From positions 1 through 35,536 of the forward strand of contig CAIMCT010000569.1 of the NCBI GenBank assembly GCA_903839535.1: DNA of 35,536 nt, in the 5' to 3' direction. Shown piece after piece: positions 6,505-14,893 of the stretch. The first letter of the stretch is position 1, and every line of letters begins with the position of its first letter. The position numbers and the translations under genes are program-made. Below the pieces are notes generated by a model. It saw only the letters and a list, made by a program, of their open reading frames with translations, ran no database searches and was not told the DNA's origin. Source of the DNA: an uncultured Desulfobacteraceae bacterium (GTDB lineage: Bacteria; Desulfobacterota; Desulfobacteria; Desulfobacterales; Desulfatirhabdiaceae).

Positions 6505-8432
6505 AACGCACCTCCTACAATCAGGGTCAGCAGCACGCCGGCGGCCAGGTTGATCCAGATTGTCAGCTTCTTTTCGCCGAATATGTTCGAAAGGTAGTAG
6601 TTCCCGGCCTCTGCTTTAACTAATTGATTCATTGGTCCCATAAAGACTCTATGCTCTGCTGTCTGAATGCCGCTGAGATAGGGCGCACAGATACGCGCTT
6701 TAGTCGCCCCCCTGACAGCCAAAATCGATTGCAAAAAACCCATGACAGCTATCAGGCAAAGCGGAAAAGCAGCAAAGATGCCGTAGGAATTCTCCAGAAC
6801 ACCGTCGTTCAGGGTATAGGGTGGAACATAATTCAGACTCATGGAAGGGGTGAACAATCCCGTGTATAACCATGGCACTGCAATGCTCAGAATCCCTGCT
6901 CCCGCGCAAAGCGACAATAAAGCAGCCCAGGTGACCACTGGCTGCTTCTCGAGCTTGAACTTTCCTGCAAATGGATCGCTCATCAGTGTTCCCGCCCATC
7001 TTGCCCAGTACATGGCAGTAAGAGCGCTGCCAATTGCTGCAAGGATGATTACAAAAATATTCCTGGCGGCAGCCTCCATGGCCATCCATTTGCCAAGGAG
7101 CAGGCCAAATGGCGGCATTATCATCATCACAACACCCATTACCGTAATTAGCGCCGTCAAGGGCATTTTGGAATACAAACCGCGCATGTCTTCGATATCG
7201 CGGCTTTCAATATGCTGTTCAATCGTACCCACACAGAGAAAAAGCAATGCTTTGGTTATGGCGTGGAAAATAATGAGCAGAATAGCTGCGGTTATGGACT
7301 CTGGAGTATTGAGGCCAGCACATGCAAAAATAAGCCCCAGATTGCTTATGGTGGAATAGGCCAGTACTTTTTTGCCATTGCTCTGCCCAACCGCCAGCCC
7401 GGCGGCGGCCAGAAAGGTGAATGCGCCAAAGAGGGCTATGCATTGACTCAAAAAACTTCCGTGCATGGCCGGAGCCAGTCGAAGCACCAGATATACACCG
7501 ACCTTTACCATGGTGCTGGAATGCAAAAGGGCGGAGACCGGTGTCGGCGCGACCATTGCTCCTATCAACCAGCTTTGCATGGGAAATTGAGCGGATTTGG
7601 TGAATGATGCAAAACAAAGAAGCGCCAATGCCAGAAAGGAAAGTCCGGTGCCGGGAGGCGTACGGATAATCTGCTGCACGTCGGTGCTGCCCAGGTTGTG
7701 ATAGATCATCATCATCGCCACAGTGAAAGCCAGGCAGCCCAGATTGTTCATCCACAAAGCCCTCACGGAATTCCGGATGGCCTCTTTGTTTCCGTCATGT
7801 CCGATTAGCAGAAAAGAGCAGAGTGTTGTGGCTGCGAGGAAGAAGTGGATAACAATCATATCATTTGACAGCACCAGACCGTTCATGACACCCAGAAAAA
7901 ACAGCATGACAAAGAAAAAGCGGGGCTGCTTAGATGTTGACAGCTTCAGGTGTTCTTCGTGGTTTTTCATATAGGGAATGGCTTGAAAACAGATGATTGA
8001 GCCTATAATGGAAATGATCAGAACCATGATAAGCGAGAGATTATCACAATAAAAAGCCTGAGTGACAGACCGGAACATCTGTTGGCCCTCAATCATTCCA
8101 GAAGATATTATTATCTCGAACCAGACCACCAAAACGATCTGTAAAACGGCTGGAACAATGACCAGCAGACTGCGATGCTTGAATCCGAAATACAGTATGG
8201 CGAACATCAGAATAAAATCCGGAACCCGAATGAGATCATGCACCCCAAGTCCGAAAAGGATTTGAGGTGTAAATGCGAATGGAACGTATGGGATAAGAAG
8301 CAATGAACTTACAATCAGAATGCAGCCGGTTGTCAGAATCATGAACGACCTTACCTGGCTGGGTATTTTAAAAAAACAGGTCAACGACGCAATAAATGGC
8401 AAAAAGATAAGGACGTAAGTAAGTTCTTTCAT
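6501..8432 (-). CDS. echA: Ech hydrogenase membrane subunit A (NuoL-like antiporter)
   Basis: The 643-residue, highly hydrophobic protein belongs to the NuoL/MrpA/EchA antiporter-like family. The conserved core SAQFPMQSWLIGAMVAPTPV and SALLHSSTMVKVGVY carries the lysine/histidine track used for ion translocation. It is the first gene of the ech operon. The ATG at 8432 is preceded by TGGGAGGATAAAAATACC, a clear ribosome site. The start lies 216 bases from the end of the upstream kinase gene, so the operon may have its own promoter, but I could not identify a convincing one. Confidence 0.93.
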   Translation of the reverse strand: MKELTYVLIFLPFIASLTCFFKIPSQVRSFMILTTGCILIVSSLLLIPYVPFAFTPQILFGLGVHDLIRVPDFILMFAILYFGFKHRSLLVIVPAVLQIVLVVWFEIIISSGMIEGQQMFRSVTQAFYCDNLSLIMVLIISIIGSIICFQAIPYMKNHEEHLKLSTSKQPRFFFVMLFFLGVMNGLVLSNDMIVIHFFLAATTLCSFLLIGHDGNKEAIRNSVRALWMNNLGCLAFTVAMMMIYHNLGSTDVQQIIRTPPGTGLSFLALALLCFASFTKSAQFPMQSWLIGAMVAPTPVSALLHSSTMVKVGVYLVLRLAPAMHGSFLSQCIALFGAFTFLAAAGLAVGQSNGKKVLAYSTISNLGLIFACAGLNTPESITAAILLIIFHAITKALLFLCVGTIEQHIESRDIEDMRGLYSKMPLTALITVMGVVMMIMPPFGLLLGKWMAMEAAARNIFVIILAAIGSALTAMYWARWAGTLMSDPFAGKFKLEKQPVVTWAALLSLCAGAGILSIAVPWLYTGLFTPSMSLNYVPPYTLNDGVLENSYGIFAAFPLCLIAVMGFLQSILAVRGATKARICAPYLSGIQTAEHRVFMGPMNQLVKAEAGNYYLSNIFGEKKLTIWINLAAGVLLTLIVGGAL

Positions 8433-8648
8433 GGTATTTTTATCCTCCCAATCTGGGGATTAAGTCACGGCATGAACGAAGTTTGCATAGCGTGTCAAGC
8501 CGATCCAACCTGTGAAGAAACACCTCTTTGATCTTGAGCATTTTCTACCGTAGTAAAGCATGATAAAAACAAAAAAGCAAAAAAAAAATGTGCTGTCGAG
8601 ATCACTCTTTGACAGGAGGCAGGAAAAAAACTGCATCCGCCCCCTTCT

Positions 8649-10535
8649 TTAGGGAAGGTGGCAGACAAACGTACTGCCCTCACCGATGCGGCTGCTGACA
8701 GAAATAGCGCCTTTCAGTTGATCCAGAATTTCTTTGACAATCACCAGCCCCAATCCCGTTCCCGTTTCTGTAAAATCTTTGGCATTTTCCGCCCTGTAAA
8801 ATTCTGAAAACAATCGCGAAAAATCTTGTTCGGGAATGCCGATGCCGGTATCTGTCACTTCCAGCCGGATGCCGCCTTCCTCGGCGCGAGTCAGGCAAAC
8901 TGTCACCTTTCCGCCTGGCGGCGTATATTTCAGAGCATTGGAAATCAGATTGGTGAACAGGTCGTCCAGCAGCCGGTCGGTGGCCATAACAGCGGGCAGA
9001 TTCTCATCAATCCGAAAGATGATGTCTATGGTTTTTTCCCGCGCCTGAGACTCAAACAGACCAGACAAAACCCGAAGAACCTCCGGAGCCTGAACCCGAT
9101 GCAGCGCATCAGGGTTCAAAGCAGTCCGACGGATGCTCAGACTGAGAAGGTCCTTAACCAGGCTGTCCAACAGTTCCAGACGCTTTTCGCAGCGTTGTAC
9201 GGTTTCTTCCTGCTTGACGTTCATTTCACCCAGATAACCCTTTTGCAGTATCTTGAGCATACTGATAACCGCATGCAGGGGAGAGCGCAGTTGATGAGCG
9301 GCCTTTTGCAAAAACCATATCCGGTTGAGTTGCGTGTTGAGTTTTTCGATTTCCATTGCGGTCAGGTCCGCCATCAGCGCAAAGAACTGCACATCGCTTT
9401 CTGTAAAAGAGGCACCAGCACCGCTGTAAACGCAGAAGACTCCGAGAATTCTCTTTTCCACACGAAGGGGAAGGCAAATCAGGGACGCAATTCCCTCTTG
9501 CCGGATATCTTCGGGATATGCAAAATAGTCACGTTCCTCGATATGGCCGATGGCATAAACAGCACCATCAATGATTTTTCGATTGATCGGACTCTTTTGA
9601 ATATCAATGCTCTCTTTGGATTTGATGTAATCTTCGCTAAGTCCATAAGTTGAGGCGAACCGAAGTTTCTTGTGCTGCTCATCCAGTAATTTGATGGAGC
9701 AAGCCTTTACTCCCATGATGCCTGCAGCCAGGCGGGTAGCCGAATCCATTAGGACTTTGGACTCCGTACTCATTCCCATTTCCTTGACCATATCGTAGAG
9801 GGCTGTCAGCTTGGTGTTACTGGCATCCAGTGCTTTGGAGAGCCTCAGCAGTTCTCTGCCTTTGGTTCTGAGGCTCAGTTTGAGGGTTGTCACCAGAAAT
9901 GCCGTGATCAAAACCGCTGCGACCAATGTTGCATAACGGACTATGCCAATAAAATCATTGGCGACCGAGTTGCCATCGTGAGGCAATATAACATGCTGAT
10001 ACCATAAAGGAAAGATGGGAGAATGCACCCCTTGCTGAAGCCATAGAAGCACTCCCAGGGCCAGCAAAACCAGAACCCCGTAAAGATAGCAACTCAACGG
10101 CTGCAGCAGGATGCCCGTCAAAATGATATGAAAGATTACAAACAACGCCAGCGGGCTACATACACCGCCCGAATACCATATCGCCAGGCAAAGTGCTAAA
10201 AGGTCGAGCGAAATCTGAGTATGGGCGAAAATGTTGAATCGAAGAACATCCTGGGCGCGAATGAAGGACGAATCGGAGTCGGGATGCACACCTTGTGATT
10301 TAAAAGGCGAGAGTCTTCTCCATATAAACAGAAACAGCAGATTATAGCAAAAAACACCTGAAAGAAGAACCAACAAAGGCAGTGGCAGCCATTGCCAAAA
10401 TAAATAACTTGCGCCGCACCCTGCAAAACCGAATACAACCACAGCCCATCTGAGCCTGATCAGCCAGGGGAGCCGTTCGATCAGCTCCTTACGGAAGAAC
10501 AACTGTTCCTTGACCAGTACATATCCCGGTTGCAT
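8649..10535 (-). CDS. Membrane sensor histidine kinase with GAF domain
   Basis: The 628-residue protein has about six membrane helices in residues 30-220, a short coiled coil (220-255), a GAF domain (about 258-395), a HisKA domain with phospho-acceptor His 414 in HQLRSPLHAV, and a HATPase domain with an N box (NLISNALKY) and G boxes (DTGIGIPEQD, GTGLGLVIVK). The start at 10535 (MQPGYVLV) is chosen because CGGGAGATCAACC precedes it; the frame runs on to 10586. It lies 91 bases downstream of a receiver-only regulator on the same strand, so the two are probable partners. Its position directly upstream of the ech operon makes a link to hydrogenase expression or activity possible, but this is inference. 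The ligand is unknown. Confidence 0.88.
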   Translation of the reverse strand: MQPGYVLVKEQLFFRKELIERLPWLIRLRWAVVVFGFAGCGASYLFWQWLPLPLLVLLSGVFCYNLLFLFIWRRLSPFKSQGVHPDSDSSFIRAQDVLRFNIFAHTQISLDLLALCLAIWYSGGVCSPLALFVIFHIILTGILLQPLSCYLYGVLVLLALGVLLWLQQGVHSPIFPLWYQHVILPHDGNSVANDFIGIVRYATLVAAVLITAFLVTTLKLSLRTKGRELLRLSKALDASNTKLTALYDMVKEMGMSTESKVLMDSATRLAAGIMGVKACSIKLLDEQHKKLRFASTYGLSEDYIKSKESIDIQKSPINRKIIDGAVYAIGHIEERDYFAYPEDIRQEGIASLICLPLRVEKRILGVFCVYSGAGASFTESDVQFFALMADLTAMEIEKLNTQLNRIWFLQKAAHQLRSPLHAVISMLKILQKGYLGEMNVKQEETVQRCEKRLELLDSLVKDLLSLSIRRTALNPDALHRVQAPEVLRVLSGLFESQAREKTIDIIFRIDENLPAVMATDRLLDDLFTNLISNALKYTPPGGKVTVCLTRAEEGGIRLEVTDTGIGIPEQDFSRLFSEFYRAENAKDFTETGTGLGLVIVKEILDQLKGAISVSSRIGEGSTFVCHLP

Positions 10536-10626
10536 TGGTTGATCTCCCGCAAGAAAGTAAACATAGGCATGACCGAATGACTGCAATCTTACCGAATGAT
10601 CGTAATCTTATCGGACGGCCCAGAGG

Positions 10627-11058
10627 TCAGACTGAAGATTGATTCATTTCCATTTTATGTTCAGTAAGAATTTTTTCCATGACGATCAGCAGGTCTTCGG
10701 GATCGATGGGCTTTTCAATAAAATGGGAAATGGGCCAGGATTCGCCCAGAATGTGTTGAAATTTCTCCGAGCCTTCTTCAGCCATTTTCTGAGGAAATGA
10801 CGTGGCCATGATGATGGGGATATTCCGGTACTCAAGTTGATGCTTGAGTTTATACGCCAGATCAAATCCATCGGTATCGGTCGCCATCATCACATCCAGA
10901 ATGATCATATCCGGAATCTTGGCTTCAATTTTCTCATAACCCTGTTTCCCATTATAGGCCACGCGGACCCCATACTGGCGACTTTCCAGAATGATACGCA
11001 TGGACTCCACCAGATCCTTGTCATCGTCAATAACCAAAATGTCTGTTATGCAACTCAT
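10627..11058 (-). CDS. Single-domain response regulator (receiver only)
   Basis: The 143-residue protein is one receiver domain: acidic pocket DDD at 11-13, phospho-acceptor Asp 55 in MIILDVMM, a Thr switch in IIMATSF and Lys in FIEKPID. The C-terminal ~20 residues carry no DNA-binding domain, so it acts through protein contacts or phosphotransfer. The ATG at 11058 follows AAGGGGACATTAT. It is co-directional with the downstream histidine kinase, which suggests a two-component pair. Confidence 0.9.
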   Translation of the reverse strand: MSCITDILVIDDDKDLVESMRIILESRQYGVRVAYNGKQGYEKIEAKIPDMIILDVMMATDTDGFDLAYKLKHQLEYRNIPIIMATSFPQKMAEEGSEKFQHILGESWPISHFIEKPIDPEDLLIVMEKILTEHKMEMNQSSV

Positions 11059-11168
11059 ATAATGTCCCCTTATGATGATTTGGCAATTTTAAAAGTATCA
11101 TAGCGTTTCTCGGCATCCTTCAAACAGCCGAAAATCAGGCTATTGTGAGTACTGAATATGAATCCGAA

Positions 11169-11831
11169 CTATATAATGCCAAAAGACTTGGCCAAGATTC
11201 CCAATGCACCTAAAAACGATACGCTGATCGCTATTCCGAACATCTGCAGTGTAAATGAGCGCTGCCGGGCATCTCGGACATCCAGTTTGTCTCCCATACG
11301 CTCAATGGATGCAGCGATCTGTTCAAAATGCCGGCTCACATCGCTTTTGAAGTCTTTCAGTTCTCCGGTAAGCTGATCGAAGCGTTTATCCACCAGCTCA
11401 AAACGCCGGTTGACATCGCTTTTGAAATCTTTCAGTTCACCGGTAATCTGGTCGAATCGTTTATCCACCAGCTCAAAACGCCTGTCCACTTGTTCGAAAC
11501 ACCTGTCCACCTGTTCAAAACGCCTGTCCACCTGTTCAAAACGATTGTCCACCTGTTCAAAACGCCTGTCCATCTGTTCGAAACGCTTGTCCACCTGTTC
11601 AAAACGCTTGTCCACCTGAACTTCAAAATAATCCATCCGCTTTTCAAGCGCAATCAGTCGGTTATTGGTATCTTTAACTCCGATACTCAGATCTTTAATA
11701 TTCAAATCGGTTTGATCAAACCGACTTTCCAGATGCCTCAAATTCGGTAGAAAGGTTGTTATGATAAGTTCTGCATCACGCGGCAGTTTCTGCCCGACCA
11801 AACTTTCACCTATGCTGATTTCGTCTGTCAT
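11169..11831 (-). CDS. Heptad-repeat coiled-coil protein with C-terminal membrane anchor
   Basis: The 220-residue protein consists of a short N-terminal region, a long coiled coil and one C-terminal membrane helix (about 193-216, LQMFGIAISVSFLGALGILA). Residues 73-121 are seven copies of a heptad of the type VDRRFEQ (21-bp repeats, 11469-11615). Residues 122-171 are two copies of a 25-residue unit starting VDKRFDQ (75-bp repeats, 11319-11393 and 11394-11468). The topology suggests a rod on the cytoplasmic side held by a tail anchor. The function is unknown. The ATG follows AGAGGATACAGAC. The repeats make copy-number change likely between strains. Confidence 0.8.
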   Translation of the reverse strand: MTDEISIGESLVGQKLPRDAELIITTFLPNLRHLESRFDQTDLNIKDLSIGVKDTNNRLIALEKRMDYFEVQVDKRFEQVDKRFEQMDRRFEQVDNRFEQVDRRFEQVDRCFEQVDRRFELVDKRFDQITGELKDFKSDVNRRFELVDKRFDQLTGELKDFKSDVSRHFEQIAASIERMGDKLDVRDARQRSFTLQMFGIAISVSFLGALGILAKSFGII

Positions 11832-12057
11832 GTCTGTATCCTCTAAATCGTTGTCATGAAACTCCCTCCAACCGCAGATAAGTGCGATGTTTTCTGATCC
11901 GATCCGGCTTCTTTCTCGGTAAAAAATTTCAGGGACTGCACTGGGTAACCCAGCATCAGATTCTTGAAATTCTGATCATCTGTGATTTTACCTTTCTGAA
12001 CTCCGGAGAGCAACTGGAAAATTATGCAATCTTAATGTTGTTTGTGATTTCAAAGGA

Positions 12058-12146
12058 TTCCCCCCTTTGGAAAAGGGGGGCCAGGGGGGATTTAGGAGGC
12101 TATCCACCTGAAAAATCCCCCTCGATCCCCCTTTTCCAAAGGGGGA
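12058..12146. repeat. Long palindromic repeat
   Basis: Arms of about 35 bp (12058-12093 against 12111-12146) share the core CCCTTTGGAAAAGGGGG and pair with only a few mismatches around a short AT/GC-mixed loop. Palindromes with this core are familiar as dispersed repeats in bacterial genomes. This one sits in a gene-free gap. Confidence 0.75.
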
Positions 12147-12197
12147 AGTATCATTTTCATATATGGGGTGATCGAATTTAAGAAAGACACCTTTTGA

Positions 12198-12278
12198 GGC
12201 TACCCACATAAGGCGAGACAGATTGGCTGCTCCAGTAAGTACTTGAGAGTAAAAGCGATCCAGCTTATGTGGGTGGCC
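12198..12278. repeat. Stem-loop with 15-bp arms
   Basis: GGCTACCCACATAAG (12198-12212) pairs with CTTATGTGGGTGGCC (12264-12278) with one G-T-type mismatch and a 51-base loop. The role is unknown; it may be another small palindromic element. Confidence 0.6.
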
Positions 12279-12303
12279 CTTTATCATGTTGTATCAAAAA
12301 ACA

Positions 12304-12334
12304 TTGACTTCTCGGTCGTTACATCGGATATAAT
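12304..12334 (+). promoter_or_regulatory. Possible sigma70 promoter
   Basis: TTGACT and a perfect TATAAT are separated by 19 bases, which is longer than ideal. It points toward the TPR/FGE-fold gene at 12559, with about 215 bases of leader that includes the hairpin at 12407-12434. Confidence 0.3.
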
Positions 12335-12406
12335 GAAACAGCTTTAATGCGGGTCAGACCAAGCTATTTCACTGAAAATTCACATCATTAAATAAATATT
12401 TGAGGG

Positions 12407-12434
12407 TAAAAAGGGCCTTAAAGCGGCCTTTTTA
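12407..12434. terminator. Hairpin of terminator type
   Basis: TAAAAAGGGCC and GGCCTTTTTA form a stem with one bulged G around TTAAAGC. The stem ends in T-rich sequence on one strand and A-rich on the other, so it could terminate in either direction. It lies within the leader of the gene at 12559 and might act as an attenuator; evidence is weak. Confidence 0.4.
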
Positions 12435-12558
12435 TCCCCGAAAAGAAGCTTTCAATGGAACGGCGATGATATGTGCTATAGCTAATATATTTTTGCAAGA
12501 GGCTCATCCGACATACAATTAGTCCGCTGATTCATGTTCGATCAAAGAGAGGTAAATC

Positions 12559-14538
12559 ATGTCCAATTATGTGTGGGGTTCCCGCCTGTCCTATCAGGAT
12601 TATATCCAAGCCAAACAATTCGTGGGGGACATCACCGGAGCGTCACGGGAAGCTGGTCGCCGGGTTTACATGGAGATATCACGGCAGATGCTGGAAATCG
12701 TTGCTTCTCAGGAAGCGCTGGCGCGGGAGCAAATCACTGTTGCAGAACAATCGACGCGCGCCGCGCAGGAAGGTTTCGAGATGCTGAGTTACGGCATCAC
12801 CGAAATTTCTTCCGGCGTATCGGAATTGAACGCCATGTTCCACTGGGGTTTTTCCGAGATGCTCGCGCAGCTCGGGCACATGAACGACACCCTTTCCGAA
12901 TTGGTGAAAGTCGCCAAGACCCCTTTGCATACAGCGGCTTTCAACCACTTCGAGATCGCGCGCGAATCTTTTCGGCAGGGGCTCTACAAGGAGACTTTGA
13001 AAGAATTGGATAAAGCCGTTTCGGGTGATCACACCTCACCAGGCTACAGGCTGGAATGGCGATTCCATTACCTGCGCGGCATTATCCGTCTGGGTTTTAC
13101 AGAATGCGATTTTTCCCTCGTAAAATTAGCTGAGGCTGAGCAAGCTTTTTTGGCTGCCGCCCGCTACGCCAAAACTGATTATCCCCAAGATGCGGGTCGC
13201 GCCTTTTTGTCCGCTGGCTGGGCAAGCTATTGCCAGGGAAAAATGGCCGATGCACTGGCTCATACCGAGCAGGCAATGTCTGTACATCCGGGCCTTGCTG
13301 AGGCGTTTTTCCAGGCGGCCAAAGTACTCATGGCCCAGGGAAACGCTCAAAAGGCCCTATCGCTTCTTGGCAAAGCCATCGAATCCGACCGGTTCTACGT
13401 CCTCAAGGCCGCAGGGGATGGTGATTTCAAGAAACATGATGCGAAGCTTCGAAATTTTCTGGAGGCCATGCGCCGGGAAAAGTACCGCCAACTTGCGCCA
13501 AAAATCACCAAGGCGATTGAAACCCTTCGTGGATATAAGCTTACTAAAGGCTCAACTGGGGTGAAAAATAGTCTGGAAAAATTGTTGGCTGAAGGCACAT
13601 CCTGGCCATTGATGGATATTTTGGGATTGGATGCCGGGTGGAACAAGATCGCCGGAAAAGAGAGGCTGTTGATCTCAAAACTGCCGGTTGTTATCACCTC
13701 TGCTGAACAGGTGGTTCTGGAAGCAGAAACGTATCAGGAAAGAGTGTGCGTCAAACCCGACGCGTCTTTCCGGAAGATGGCATGTGATATGGAAACCAAA
13801 ACCCGCATGGTGGAAAAGAAAATATTGAGGAAATACGCCACTGATGTCGAACGGTTTGAAATTCGTTCTTTAAATGGTCCGGTAATTGCCAGCATGGATT
13901 TTTGCCGCATACCAGCCGGAACTTTTCTTATGGGAGAGCAGGGGACGCTGCATCAGGTGACTCTGACCAAAGATTTTTATTTGGCGCGGTATCCCGTTAC
14001 CCAGACGCTGTGGCAAGCCATCATGGGAAACAATCCAAGCCATTTCAAGGGAGAAAACCATCCAGTTGATCAGGTTTCCTGGGAAGATGCTCAGGAACTC
14101 ATCACGAATTTAAATGAAAGAACAGGAGAAAACCTGTATCGGCTGCCCACAGAGGCAGAGTGGGAATATGCATGTCGGTCCGGAAGTTCCGAAACCTATT
14201 GCTTTGGGGATGATGAAAATCTTTTGGGAGAATACGCGTGGTACAACAACAATTCAGAACAGAAAACACATCCTGTGGGGGAAAAAAAGCCCAATGCCTG
14301 GGGTTTGTATGATATGCACGGCAACGTGTGGGAGTGGTGCCAGGATTGGTATGGAGACTATTCGCAGGGTTCAGTGACCGATCCTGCCGGGCTATCATCT
14401 GGTATCCGCCGTGTGTTCCGCGGCGGGAGCTGGTTCTACGGCGCTGACTACTGCCGGTCAGCCATCCGCTTCAGGTGCAGCCCCAGCTACAGCTACATCA
14501 TCCTCGGCTTCCGCCTCGCTGCATTTCCTGTTTGGTGA
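12559..14538 (+). CDS. TPR / FGE-fold protein with DGR-type variable C-terminus
   Basis: The 659-residue protein has three parts. Residues 1-120 are long amphipathic helices with FGDI-like and SSGVSELNAMFHWGF segments. Residues about 125-290 are TPR-like repeats. Residues about 440-655 are an FGE-sulfatase/C-type-lectin-like domain (IPAGTFLMGE, LPTEAEWEYACR, DMHGNVWEWCQDWYG, RVFRGGSW, GFRLA). In many bacteria this fold is the scaffold of proteins diversified by DGRs rather than an enzyme. Here codons 14434-14505 are almost all NNC (TTC, TAC, GGC, GAC, TGC, AGC, ATC), as expected if AAC codons of a template had been mutated at adenines. The ATG follows AGAGAGGT. A role as a variable ligand-binding or conflict-related protein is inferred; there is no signal peptide, so it is probably cytoplasmic. 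Confidence 0.85.
   Translation: MSNYVWGSRLSYQDYIQAKQFVGDITGASREAGRRVYMEISRQMLEIVASQEALAREQITVAEQSTRAAQEGFEMLSYGITEISSGVSELNAMFHWGFSEMLAQLGHMNDTLSELVKVAKTPLHTAAFNHFEIARESFRQGLYKETLKELDKAVSGDHTSPGYRLEWRFHYLRGIIRLGFTECDFSLVKLAEAEQAFLAAARYAKTDYPQDAGRAFLSAGWASYCQGKMADALAHTEQAMSVHPGLAEAFFQAAKVLMAQGNAQKALSLLGKAIESDRFYVLKAAGDGDFKKHDAKLRNFLEAMRREKYRQLAPKITKAIETLRGYKLTKGSTGVKNSLEKLLAEGTSWPLMDILGLDAGWNKIAGKERLLISKLPVVITSAEQVVLEAETYQERVCVKPDASFRKMACDMETKTRMVEKKILRKYATDVERFEIRSLNGPVIASMDFCRIPAGTFLMGEQGTLHQVTLTKDFYLARYPVTQTLWQAIMGNNPSHFKGENHPVDQVSWEDAQELITNLNERTGENLYRLPTEAEWEYACRSGSSETYCFGDDENLLGEYAWYNNNSEQKTHPVGEKKPNAWGLYDMHGNVWEWCQDWYGDYSQGSVTDPAGLSSGIRRVFRGGSWFYGADYCRSAIRFRCSPSYSYIILGFRLAAFPVW
14419..14535 (+). 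other. Putative DGR variable region (VR)
   Basis: It starts at RGGSW and runs to the stop codon. Fixed residues expected in such VRs are present (RGGSW, CRSA, GFRLA), while the positions normally encoded by AAC in a template now read F, Y, G, D, Y, I, F, C, S, S, Y, Y and I, each with a final C. Such biased variation is what adenine-specific mutagenic retrohoming leaves. A small CCGG-based hairpin follows the stop codon (about 14548-14565). No template repeat was found in the window. Confidence 0.65.
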
Positions 14539-14732
14539 TGCCAGCTCCGGCCTTCTTCCGGGTTATTGTTGAACTTGATGATATTGCCATAAGTATTTGT
14601 TTTATAAATTAAAAAATTACCACTACCTGTTAAGTACCACCTCCTAATGAATTGACGAATATGAGTCAATCACAAAACGAACAGTGGTTTCTTTTCCTTG
14701 ACATTGCTTCTTCTTGTGAGTATTTGAAGATC
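14539..14732. other. Intergenic, no gene seen
   Basis: Between the variable-region gene and the phosphatase remnant there is AT-rich sequence without a supportable gene. No reverse transcriptase, avd gene or template repeat, which often follow a DGR target gene, is present here. Confidence 0.6.
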
Positions 14733-14882
14733 ATGGAAATTCTCTATTTAATTCGACAAGGTCAGGTCTCTTTCGGGCAAAATAAATATGACCGGCTATC
14801 GCCCGTAGGAATTCATCAGGCGCAGATACTCGGGGAATATCTGGCCGGCATCCACATATCGTTTAGCCAAGCTAATGCATAA
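14733..14882 (+). pseudogene. Remnant of a histidine phosphatase gene
   Basis: The 49 residues starting MEILYLIRQGQVSFG and continuing YDRLSPVGIHQAQILGEYLA match the N-terminus of the histidine phosphatase (phosphoglycerate mutase-like) family. The catalytic RHG is changed to RQG and the frame stops after about a quarter of a normal domain, so it cannot be active. The hybrid kinase gene starts 11 bases later. I take it for a decayed gene truncated when the neighbouring region was rearranged. Confidence 0.7.
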
Positions 14883-14893
14883 AGGCCGCTATC

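Larger units (their letters stand above)
11832..12558. other. Repeat-rich intergenic region
   Basis: I find no supportable gene in these ~730 bases. They contain a large imperfect palindrome (12058-12146), a smaller stem-loop (12198-12278), a possible promoter (12304-12334) and a hairpin (12407-12434), described separately. The rest is unremarkable. Confidence 0.6.

Noticed and set aside
3302-8432. Complex I (NADH dehydrogenase) fragment
   Set aside because: The large subunit keeps both Cys pairs for nickel, which complex I has lost, and the gene order is that of ech.
8433-8648. Sigma54 promoter upstream of echA (TTGACACGCTATGC)
   Set aside because: The spacing between the -24-like and -12-like elements is two bases too short and the GG is GA; a sigma70 reading lacks a good -10.
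8826-9653. Plus-strand frame of 275 residues
   Set aside because: It is antisense to the HisKA/HATPase and GAF coding region of a well-supported kinase and has no family features.
11319-11615. CRISPR-like periodic repeats
   Set aside because: The 21-bp and 75-bp periods are coding repeats of heptads in one reading frame, with no spacers.
11328-11750. Plus-strand repeat-rich frame opposite the coiled-coil gene
   Set aside because: It is the antisense shadow of the heptad repeats; the minus-strand gene has a ribosome site and a sensible topology.
14652-14882. A working small histidine phosphatase
   Set aside because: The catalytic His is Gln and only the first quarter of the domain is present.
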